Shown piece by piece: positions 1-5,029 of a DNA stretch of 5,029 nt. The position numbers and the translations under genes were made by a program. The notes beneath the pieces are model-generated. The model worked only from the letters and a program-made list of their open reading frames with translations. It had not been told where the DNA came from and ran no database searches. The stretch is from Afipia sp. (GTDB lineage: Bacteria > Pseudomonadota > Alphaproteobacteria > Rhizobiales > Xanthobacteraceae): the NCBI GenBank assembly GCA_020056155.1, contig JAGVII010000070.1, forward strand, positions 1-5,029, read 5' to 3'. Each line of letters starts with the position of its first letter. Positions within the stretch are counted from its first letter, which is position 1.

Positions 1-930
1 CAGGCTCGTCGGCAAACCGACCGCCTGATAGAACGCCACCATGTCGGCAAGGAAGTCTGCCGGCCGCTGCTCGAGGCAGAGTTGCGTCATAAGACCGAAT
101 GCGACCTGCTCGCCATGAAGCGATGCGCTCAACGAGGGGATGGCTGAAAAGCCGCGCGTCAGCGAATGCGCGATCGACAATCCGCCGCTCTCGAAACCGA
201 GCCCGCTGAGCAGGATCGTCGCCTCGACGATATTCTCGAACGCGGCGTCAGGCTCCTTGCGATCGGATGCGGCGAGGGACGCGACAGCATCCCGCCGGAT
301 CACCTGATAGCACTGGTCCGCAATCGAAACCGCGAGCGCGGCGGGCCGCGCCTTGTAGAAATTCATGCCGCCGGAATTGAAGCACTGCTCCGCCTCGAAC
401 TTCTTCGAGAGCGCATCGCCGATCCCCGCAACGAAAAACCTGCGCGGCGCACGCGCAATAATCGACGTGTCCACGACCACAGCGTCCGGATTGGTCGGCA
501 TCAGCCGAACCTCTTTCAGGACGTGATCGTCGGTGTAGACGATTGCCAGCCGGCTGGTCGGCGCGTCGTTCGAGGCCACCGTCGGCAGGACGATGATCGC
601 CCCTCCCCGCAGAATTCGCACACCCTTGGCCGTATCGATCGCCTTGCCGCCGCCAATCCCGATCACGAGGTCACTGCTGGCAGCGACAGCTTTGGCAGTC
701 ATCGCATCGATCTGCGTCGCGGAACATTCCCCCGAGAACTCGGCGAACTCCAGACTGTCGGTGCATGGCTTGAGCAATGCAGCGATCTGCTCCCGCAGCA
801 CACCCATCACGGCCACATCTGCAACGATAAACGGACGCCGGCCGTAAAGCGGAACCAGCGTTGCCAGTTCATTCAGCGCGCCCGGACCCTGAACATAACG
901 GTGCGGTCCGCCGAAAGCTCGAATGGTCAT
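1..930 (-). CDS. Glycerol dehydrogenase-like (GldA family) iron/zinc alcohol dehydrogenase, C-terminus cut by window edge
   Basis: This gene begins with ATG at 930 and runs off the left edge with no stop, giving 310 codons; GldA proteins are about 365 residues, so roughly 55 C-terminal residues are missing. The N-terminal half is a dinucleotide-binding domain with the motif GIGGGKAIDTAK at 91-102, followed by LPTVASNDAPTS at 115-126, the family's substrate and cofactor loop. The helical C-terminal half carries the expected metal ligands: D172 (GIGDALSKKFEAE), H255 (GGLSIAHSLTRGF) and H272 (SLHGEQVAFG), nearly the same positions as in Bacillus GldA. The family performs NAD-dependent oxidation of glycerol, other vicinal diols or related alcohols in the cytoplasm. 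The start overlaps the SDR stop as ATGA, with a weak GGGG Shine-Dalgarno 6 bases upstream. The family call is firm. The substrate is unknown; a polyol or hydroxy-ketone derived from the imported compound is an inference from context. Confidence 0.93.
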   Translation of the reverse strand, partial: MTIRAFGGPHRYVQGPGALNELATLVPLYGRRPFIVADVAVMGVLREQIAALLKPCTDSLEFAEFSGECSATQIDAMTAKAVAASSDLVIGIGGGKAIDTAKGVRILRGGAIIVLPTVASNDAPTSRLAIVYTDDHVLKEVRLMPTNPDAVVVDTSIIARAPRRFFVAGIGDALSKKFEAEQCFNSGGMNFYKARPAALAVSIADQCYQVIRRDAVASLAASDRKEPDAAFENIVEATILLSGLGFESGGLSIAHSLTRGFSAIPSLSASLHGEQVAFGLMTQLCLEQRPADFLADMVAFYQAVGLPTSL

Positions 931-1703
931 TGGTCACCCCAGAAGAAATCACGCTTGCCGCCATCCATGCAGATCAGCGCGCCGTTGATGAACGCCGCCT
1001 GAGTGGAGCACAGAAATGCGATCAGCGAACCCACCTCTTCAGGCTGGCAAAACCGGCCGAGCGGATTCTGTCCGGCAATGATCGCGCGCTTTTCGGCCGA
1101 GAAGCCGGCGATCAGCGCGGTCTCGACATACCCCGGCGCGATTGCGTTGACCGTAATCCCGGCGCTGCCGACCTCCTTGGCCAGCGTCCGCGTGAATCCG
1201 ATCACGCCCGCCTTCGCCGCGGAATAGTTCGTCACGCCCGGACGTCCGCCGCCGGTGACGTTCATCGACGAGGTATTTACGATCCGTCCGAAACCTCGTT
1301 CGCGCATCAGCGGGACCGCATGCTTGCTGCAAAGAAACGTGCTGCGCAGGTGGGTCCGGACAATGATGTCCCAATCGTCGAGCGACATGTTCTCGGCAAG
1401 GCTACCGAGATGACGGCCGCCTGCGCCGGCATTGTTCACCAGAATGTCGAGATGCCCGAGCCCGCGATGCGCTTCGCGCACAACCGCCTCCGCACCCGCT
1501 TCTTCCGAGACGTCACCAATAGCAACGACTGCCTTTGTCCCTGCCGCCGTCAATTCAGCGGCTGTAGCCTCCGCAGCTTCCCGATCGATGTCGTTGATCG
1601 CGATGGAGCATCCTTCGGCCGCGAGCGCCAGTGCCTCAGCCTTGCCGATCCCCCTCGCCGCACCGGTCACCAGCGCGGCCTTGCCCTTCAGTCCGAGATC
1701 CAT
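927..1703 (-). CDS. SDR-family NAD(P)-dependent oxidoreductase (classical, FabG-like)
   Basis: A complete 258-residue protein, normal length for a classical short-chain dehydrogenase. It shows the Rossmann nucleotide motif TGAARGIG (13-20), an acidic residue after the second strand (ND at 37-38) that favours NAD over NADP, GDV (63-65), NNAG (90-93), the catalytic serine in NTSS (S145/S146), the YSAAK motif with Y160 and K164, and the APGYVET loop (189-195). The position usually held by the tetrad asparagine appears to be H118 (RTHLRSTF), a variant I recall from other SDRs. The C-terminal tail KRDFFWGDQ is aromatic. The ATG lies 2 bases after the MalG-type permease stop, with AAGGG as Shine-Dalgarno about 7 bases upstream, and the stop overlaps the next gene as ATGA. 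It probably oxidises or reduces an imported sugar, polyol or intermediate in the cytoplasm. SDR motifs do not fix the substrate, so a name such as 3-oxoacyl-ACP reductase would be unsupported. Confidence 0.95.
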   Translation of the reverse strand: MDLGLKGKAALVTGAARGIGKAEALALAAEGCSIAINDIDREAAEATAAELTAAGTKAVVAIGDVSEEAGAEAVVREAHRGLGHLDILVNNAGAGGRHLGSLAENMSLDDWDIIVRTHLRSTFLCSKHAVPLMRERGFGRIVNTSSMNVTGGGRPGVTNYSAAKAGVIGFTRTLAKEVGSAGITVNAIAPGYVETALIAGFSAEKRAIIAGQNPLGRFCQPEEVGSLIAFLCSTQAAFINGALICMDGGKRDFFWGDQ

Positions 1704-1705
1704 GA

Positions 1706-2539
1706 TTAACCCTTCACAGCGCCGGCACCGAGGCCCTGGATGAAATACTGCGTCAACAGCGCGAACGCTGCGAACAGGGGCAGCGCGATCAGCGTCGATC
1801 CCGCCATGATCTCACCCCAGCGCAGATCGAACGATCCCACCATCGAGGCAAGCCCCACCGGCAGCGTCTTGTTGGCGTCGCTGCCGATCATGATCAGCGC
1901 GAAGGTGTAGTCGGTCCACGACAGCAGGAACGAGAAGATCGCCACCGTGATCAGACCCGGCAGGGACAACGGCAGCACCACCCGCAGAAACGCACCGAGC
2001 CGCGTGCAGCCGTCGACCATCGCGGCCTCTTCCAGTTCGAACGGCATGCCCTTGAAGAAGCCCCACAGGAACCAGACCCCGAGCGGCAACGTCAGCGTCA
2101 GATGCGACGCGATCAGGCCGATCAAGGTGTCGCTGAGGCCGAGGCGCGCGAAGATCGTGAACATCGGAATCGCGATCAGCAGCGGCGGGAACATGTAGGC
2201 GTAGAGCATCGCGCCGACGATCAGCTTCTTGCCCCGGATGCGCTGACGCGTCACGGCATAGGCGATCATCACCGAAAAAATCATCGTCACCACGACGGTG
2301 ACCACCGCGACGATCACGCTGTTCATGAAATGCGTCGGGTAGTCGGTCAGTTCGAGCAGGTTGCGATAGTATTCCAGCGTGAACGGACCCGGCACCAGCG
2401 AGACGGTGCTGAGCAGGCTCGTCGGCTCGCGCAGGCTGGAAATGAACATCCAGTAGATCGGGAACGCCGAATAGATCGCAATGACGATCGCGGCGCCATA
2501 GAGGCTCAGCCGGGCGGGAAGCGACTTGACGGCGGCCAT
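1706..2539 (-). CDS. Carbohydrate ABC transporter inner-membrane permease, MalG type (CUT1)
   Basis: A 277-residue integral membrane subunit that forms half of the import channel with the MalF-type partner. Hydrophobic segments lie near residues 12-34, 72-96, 105-130, 139-162, 196-218 and 248-268, the six-helix MalG layout. The cytoplasmic EAA loop that docks on the ATPase is clear: EEAAMVDG at 170-177, then LPLSLPG at 189-195. The C-terminus FIQGLGAGAVKG resembles the usual end of MalG/UgpE-like proteins. The start is the ATG at 2539-2537, which shares one base with the partner permease stop (TAATG) and has a strong GGAGG Shine-Dalgarno 7 bases upstream. The frame stays open upstream to 3040, but that extension only lies antiphase over the partner gene and is not membrane-like. 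Length and motifs are normal. The transported substrate cannot be deduced. Confidence 0.96.
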   Translation of the reverse strand: MAAVKSLPARLSLYGAAIVIAIYSAFPIYWMFISSLREPTSLLSTVSLVPGPFTLEYYRNLLELTDYPTHFMNSVIVAVVTVVVTMIFSVMIAYAVTRQRIRGKKLIVGAMLYAYMFPPLLIAIPMFTIFARLGLSDTLIGLIASHLTLTLPLGVWFLWGFFKGMPFELEEAAMVDGCTRLGAFLRVVLPLSLPGLITVAIFSFLLSWTDYTFALIMIGSDANKTLPVGLASMVGSFDLRWGEIMAGSTLIALPLFAAFALLTQYFIQGLGAGAVKG

Positions 2540-3399
2540 TAATCGTCCTCCAGCGGGAAGATGCGGAAGTAAAAGAACACGGCCACCGACAGGATCGCGA
2601 ACGAGATCGTGGCGATCGCCGCGCCCCCGCCGATGTCGAACAGGCTGAAGGCATGGCGATAGGACAGGATTGCCAGATGCTCGGTCGATCCGACCGGCCC
2701 GCCGCGGGTCAGAAGCCAGATCACGTCGAACTTGTTGAACATCCAGATCGCGCGCAGCAGAACCACCACGGTCAGTATCGGCTTCAGCATCGGCAGCGTG
2801 ATGTGGAAGAACCGCTGCACCGCCGTGGTGCCGTCCACCCGCGCCGCCTCGTAGAGCGACGTCGGCACGGTCTGCAAGGCCGCGAGGAAACAGGTCGTCA
2901 CGAACGGCGTCCACATCCACACGCTGACGAGAATCACCGATGTCATCGCCGCGCCTGAACTCTCGAACCAGTTCACAGGCGGCAATCCCATCGCCGCGAT
3001 CGCCTTGGTGACGATGCCGATGCTGCCATCCACCATCCACTTGAAGGTGAGGATCACAACGACCGTCGGAAGCAGGTAAGGAAGGATCGACAGTCCGCGA
3101 ACGAAATTGCGGCCTGGGAACGTCTCATTCAGGATCAGCGCAAAACCGATCCCGAGCACCACTTGCAGCACGATCGAACCGGCCGAATAGATCATGCCAT
3201 TCCAGAGCGCGCGCCAGAATTCCGGCAACTGCATGATCGCGATGTAGTTGTCGAAGCCGACCCATTTGGGCTCGCCGACAAACGAGTCGAGCTTGTAGAA
3301 GCTCAGACTGATGGCATAGGTCACCGGCGCGACGATCAGAACGAGCGTCACGAGAAGTCCGATCACCAGGAAGGTGTATATCGTCGATTTCGAACTCAA
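2539..3399 (-). CDS. Carbohydrate ABC transporter inner-membrane permease, MalF/UgpA type (CUT1)
   Basis: This is the first permease of the importer. With the TTG start at 3399 it has 286 residues. Hydrophobic segments lie near 9-34, 70-92, 104-124, 152-175, 208-229 and 260-280. The EAA loop reads YEAARVDG at 183-190 followed by ITLPMLKP at 200-207, and LLTRGGPVGSTEH near 229-241 is typical of MalF/UgpA-type subunits. The stop TAA shares a base with the next permease ATG. The start is uncertain. An ATG at 3453 would add 18 residues, but most of that extension (ARPDAPGRAFPG) is the translation of a perfect GC hairpin ending in TTTT, and it has only a weak AAGAAAAG ahead of it. The TTG has GGAAAG 6 bases upstream, lies after the hairpin and leaves a short cytoplasmic tail before the first helix, so I prefer it. 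Gene identity is secure either way. Confidence 0.93.
   Translation of the reverse strand: MSSKSTIYTFLVIGLLVTLVLIVAPVTYAISLSFYKLDSFVGEPKWVGFDNYIAIMQLPEFWRALWNGMIYSAGSIVLQVVLGIGFALILNETFPGRNFVRGLSILPYLLPTVVVILTFKWMVDGSIGIVTKAIAAMGLPPVNWFESSGAAMTSVILVSVWMWTPFVTTCFLAALQTVPTSLYEAARVDGTTAVQRFFHITLPMLKPILTVVVLLRAIWMFNKFDVIWLLTRGGPVGSTEHLAILSYRHAFSLFDIGGGAAIATISFAILSVAVFFYFRIFPLEDD
2547..2551 (-). promoter_or_regulatory. Shine-Dalgarno GGAGG of the MalG-type permease
   Basis: A GGAGG on the minus strand ends 7 bases before the ATG at 2539, at near-ideal spacing. It lies inside the last codons of the upstream permease and overrules the much longer open frame that reaches up to 3040. With the TAATG stop/start overlap it suggests coupled synthesis of the two permease subunits. 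Confidence 0.8.
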
Positions 3400-3405
3400 G
3401 TTCGT

Positions 3406-3411
3406 CTTTCC
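3406..3411 (-). promoter_or_regulatory. Probable Shine-Dalgarno GGAAAG for a TTG start of the MalF-type permease
   Basis: GGAAAG on the minus strand sits 6 bases before TTG at 3399-3397 and directly after the hairpin and its T-run. It is only a partial match to GGAGG, but it is better placed than anything ahead of the ATG at 3453. It is listed because it decides between the two possible starts. Confidence 0.5.
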
Positions 3412-3414
3412 GGG

Positions 3415-3444
3415 AAAAGCCCGGCCGGGAGCATCCGGCCGGGC
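3415..3444 (-). terminator. Intergenic GC hairpin with TTTT: attenuating terminator or mRNA-stabilising stem-loop
   Basis: A perfect 10-bp inverted repeat (GCCCGGCCGG, 6-base loop, CCGGCCGGGC) occupies 3419-3444 and is followed on the minus strand by TTTT at 3418-3415, then CCC. It begins 18 bases after the binding-protein stop. The form resembles an intrinsic terminator with a short U-tract, so it probably terminates only partly. It may also protect the 3' end of the binding-protein message. Hairpins between the binding-protein and permease genes are well known in importer operons such as malE-malF, where they help make more binding protein than membrane subunits. The structure is seen directly; its role here is inferred. 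Confidence 0.75.
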
Positions 3445-3462
3445 AGTTGGCATACGCTTTTC

Positions 3463-4785
3463 TTATGCCGTGAGCTTGCGCATCTTGTCGCCTGCAGCCT
3501 TGACGCAGTCGGCCGCCGGCATGTTCTTCAGGATGCGGTTCTGCAGCATCTCGGGGATCACGAAGCCCTCGAAGACCTTGCCCGGACGCAGATCCGGCGC
3601 CGGACCTTCGGTATCGACCGAGGTCAGGATTATCGACTTGTCGACGATAAAGCCCTTCATGGTCTCTACCGCTTCCTTGTGCTTCTCGATCAGCGGGTGA
3701 GCACGCCAGCGTGCGTCCTCGTAGACGTCGAGGCGCGGCGGCTGGAAGTGCAACGGCGCGGTGTGCAGGAAGTTGATGTACTGGTTCTCGGTGAACCACT
3801 TCATGAACTTCATCGACTCGCTGGAGTTCGGCGTCTTCAGCACCACCCAGCCGTCATAGCCGTGGTTGACCGCCTTCGCCTTCCCCGCGCTGTCCATGTA
3901 CGGCATGATTCCGTACTTGGTCGCGAGGGCCGGCGACGTGCGCTCGAGCGCCTCGATGATACGGCCGGCATAGGCCGTGTGACCGACCTTGTCCGAGGAG
4001 AAGTTGGAAAGCACTTCACCGAAGCTCGCCTGGCTGGTGCCGGACGGCATGGTCTTGTAGAGATCGGCGAAGAAATCGAGATAGGCCGCGACTTTCGGTG
4101 CATTGGCCGCATTGTCGATGGCGACGTTCCACTTGTCGTCGAACAGCTTGACGCCTTCGGCCCACATGAAGCCCGGCGACAGCCAGTTGGTTGCGCCGTT
4201 GCTGCCGATCGGGAACAGGGCGCCCGCACGGCCATCTTCATTCAGCGCCTGCGAGTTCTTGAGCATGTCGGCCCAGGTCTTGGGGACGCTCAGGCCCTTC
4301 TTCTCGTAGAGATCCTTGCGGTAGTAGATCCACGCCAGGTTGTAGTCGAAGGGATACCAGTAGGTTTCGCCCTTGATGGGGAAGAGAATCTTCGGACCCC
4401 ACTTGTATTTGCTGGTCAGTTCGGTCAGCGGCATCAAATGCCCTTCCGCCTGCAGCAGCAGGACGTGACCGACGAAGGCAAACGTCGCGATGTCGTAAGG
4501 CTGACCGCCGCGCAGCGAGGTCGTCACCTTGGTGAAGGCATCGTCGAGCGGCACGGAATCCACCACGACCTTAGTGCCGGTCATCCGTTCGTACTCGGCG
4601 CATGCCACCTTCAGCGCGCGAATGCTGTCGATGGATGTTTCAGTGTTGAGGAAGCGGATTGTCTTCTTGCCCTGCCCCCAAACTGCTGGCGCGCCGAGCG
4701 TACCCGCCGCGATTCCGGCGCCGACCGCGCCGGCGCCCTTGATGAGCGTGCGGCGGTCGATATTCGATTTCCCGTTCTTAGACAT
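3463..4785 (-). CDS. Extracellular solute-binding protein, family 1 (carbohydrate ABC importer), Tat-exported
   Basis: A 440-residue periplasmic receptor that binds the substrate and delivers it to the two permeases. Length and the conserved blocks fit family 1 binding proteins (UgpB/MalE-like): FLNTE near 45-49, YERMTGTKVVVDSVPLDDAFTKV near 63-85, a GGQPYDI segment near 92-98, and YYRKDLYEKKGLSVPKTWADM near 154-174. The N-terminus has a twin-arginine signal, DRRTLIKGAGAVG at 10-22, then a hydrophobic stretch and probable cleavage near 34-38 (APAVWGQ). No lipobox cysteine is seen, so it should be soluble in the periplasm. I chose the ATG at 4785 because GGGAG lies 8 bases upstream; the in-frame ATG at 4800 has no Shine-Dalgarno and adds only MGDKE. 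It follows the ATPase gene by 58 bases and is followed by a hairpin before the permeases. The ligand is unknown: sugar, polyol or glycerophosphodiester-like compounds are all possible. Confidence 0.95.
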   Translation of the reverse strand: MSKNGKSNIDRRTLIKGAGAVGAGIAAGTLGAPAVWGQGKKTIRFLNTETSIDSIRALKVACAEYERMTGTKVVVDSVPLDDAFTKVTTSLRGGQPYDIATFAFVGHVLLLQAEGHLMPLTELTSKYKWGPKILFPIKGETYWYPFDYNLAWIYYRKDLYEKKGLSVPKTWADMLKNSQALNEDGRAGALFPIGSNGATNWLSPGFMWAEGVKLFDDKWNVAIDNAANAPKVAAYLDFFADLYKTMPSGTSQASFGEVLSNFSSDKVGHTAYAGRIIEALERTSPALATKYGIMPYMDSAGKAKAVNHGYDGWVVLKTPNSSESMKFMKWFTENQYINFLHTAPLHFQPPRLDVYEDARWRAHPLIEKHKEAVETMKGFIVDKSIILTSVDTEGPAPDLRPGKVFEGFVIPEMLQNRILKNMPAADCVKAAGDKMRKLTA

Positions 4786-4793
4786 TTCCTTGT

Positions 4794-4798
4794 CTCCC
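4794..4798 (-). promoter_or_regulatory. Shine-Dalgarno GGGAG of the solute-binding protein
   Basis: GGGAG on the minus strand ends 8 bases before the ATG at 4785. It overlaps the alternative ATG at 4800, which itself lacks an upstream purine-rich site. This supports the shorter product, which begins MSKNGKSN and keeps the complete Tat signal. Confidence 0.75.
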
Positions 4799-4804
4799 AT
4801 GACA

Positions 4805-4820
4805 ATTCACTGTTGTGAAT
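4805..4820. repeat. Short inverted repeat ATTCAC-TGTT-GTGAAT in the leader before the binding-protein gene
   Basis: Two perfect 6-base arms are separated by 4 bases, inside the 58-base gap between the ATPase stop (4844) and the binding-protein ATG (4785). It could be a small operator for a dimeric regulator or a weak RNA hairpin just ahead of the Shine-Dalgarno. I see no clear -35/-10 pair around it, and a repeat of this size can occur by chance. Confidence 0.35.
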
Positions 4821-4843
4821 ATTCGTTCTGGTTTCTTGGTGAC

Positions 4844-5029
4844 CTAGAGTCGCTGTCCCGTTGCTTTCGAGAACAGGTGGAGCCGCCCGGCCTGAAGCCG
4901 GACGGGAATGCGCTGGCCGAATTTCCAGTTATCGACCCGATCGGTGAGAATACGCAGGCGCGTGCCGCTTACCTCGCCGACGCTGAGGGTTTGCGCGCCG
5001 AGTTGCTCGATGACGCCGATTTCAAATGC
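4844..5029 (-). CDS. C-terminal fragment of the importer's ATP-binding subunit (MalK/UgpC family, TOBE domain)
   Basis: Only the last 61 codons lie in the window; the frame enters at the right edge and ends with TAG at 4844-4846. The fragment reads IEQLGAQTLSVGE early, then RVDNWKFGQRIPVRL, and ends AGRLHLFSKATGQRL. This is the pattern at the end of MalK/UgpC ATPases, whose regulatory TOBE/OB domain finishes with a strand such as lHLFd..tG.rl. The Walker A, signature and Walker B motifs would be upstream, outside the window. The protein should act as a cytoplasmic homodimer that powers the two permeases through their EAA loops. Its position just before the binding protein, on the same strand, supports membership of this importer. 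MalK-type ATPases can serve several transporters, so exclusive use is not proven. Confidence 0.88.
   Translation of the reverse strand, partial: AFEIGVIEQLGAQTLSVGEVSGTRLRILTDRVDNWKFGQRIPVRLQAGRLHLFSKATGQRL

Noticed and set aside
166..1709. Plus-strand open frames at 166-1002 and 861-1709 (about 280 codons each)
   Set aside because: Both are antisense to the GldA-like and SDR genes, whose catalytic and cofactor motifs are intact on the minus strand. The plus-strand translations are Arg-rich and show no family motifs.
2540..3040. Upstream extension of the MalG-type permease frame (a possible 444-residue protein)
   Set aside because: The extension overlaps the MalF-type permease in another frame and is Arg/Asp/Gly-rich rather than membrane-like. 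The ATG at 2539 has an ideal GGAGG and gives the normal family length.
3593..3604. Perfect 12-base palindrome TCCGGCGCCGGA in the binding-protein gene
   Set aside because: It has no loop, encodes part of the protein, and short CG palindromes are common at this GC content.
3163..4818. Plus-strand open frame of 551 codons opposite the binding-protein gene
   Set aside because: It lies antisense to a clear family 1 binding protein with a Tat signal. Its translation is rich in Arg, His, Val and Asp with no recognisable domain, as expected of the reverse strand of a GC-rich gene.
4786..4843. Possible sigma-70 promoter in the gap before the binding-protein gene
   Set aside because: The gap is somewhat AT-richer, but I could not find a -35/-10 pair with acceptable spacing, so no promoter is listed.
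4883..4905. Hairpin near the end of the ATPase gene (9-bp stem with one G-U pair, 5-base loop)
   Set aside because: It lies inside the conserved TOBE coding sequence, about 37 bases before the stop, and has no T-run after it, so it is more likely a by-product of GC-rich coding sequence than a terminator.

Overview
The window is one minus-strand operon, read from right to left, of a carbohydrate-type (CUT1, MalK/UgpC-like) ABC importer followed by two dehydrogenases. High GC, GC-rich third codon positions, a Tat-exported binding protein and the protein sequences suggest an alphaproteobacterium, probably Hyphomicrobiales (Bradyrhizobium-like). That placement is an impression from composition and sequence feel, not a database match.

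Layout in order of transcription: the C-terminal end of the ATP-binding subunit (5029 to 4844, 5' end outside the window); a 58-base gap with a short inverted repeat; a family 1 extracellular solute-binding protein with a twin-arginine signal (4785 to 3463); a 63-base gap holding a perfect 10-bp GC hairpin followed by TTTT; a MalF-type permease (3399 to 2539, or from 3453 if the upstream ATG is used); a MalG-type permease (2539 to 1706); an SDR-family oxidoreductase (1703 to 927); and a glycerol-dehydrogenase-like metal-dependent alcohol dehydrogenase (930 to the left edge, C-terminus missing). The last four genes are almost contiguous: they are joined by a TAATG overlap, a 2-base gap and an ATGA overlap, which points to one transcript with translational coupling.

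The likely logic is that the binding protein captures a sugar, polyol or similar polar compound in the periplasm, the two permeases and the ATPase dimer import it, and the two dehydrogenases oxidise it or a product of it in the cytoplasm. The GldA-like enzyme suggests a polyol or hydroxy-ketone, but the substrate cannot be read from the sequence.

No RNA gene, mobile element, CRISPR array or plus-strand gene is supported. Long plus-strand open frames exist but are antisense shadows of the operon. I did not find a clearly new biological system. The points most worth checking are the hairpin between binding protein and permease with its consequence for the permease start, the pairing of this transporter with the two dehydrogenases, and an Asn-to-His change at a usual SDR active-site position.
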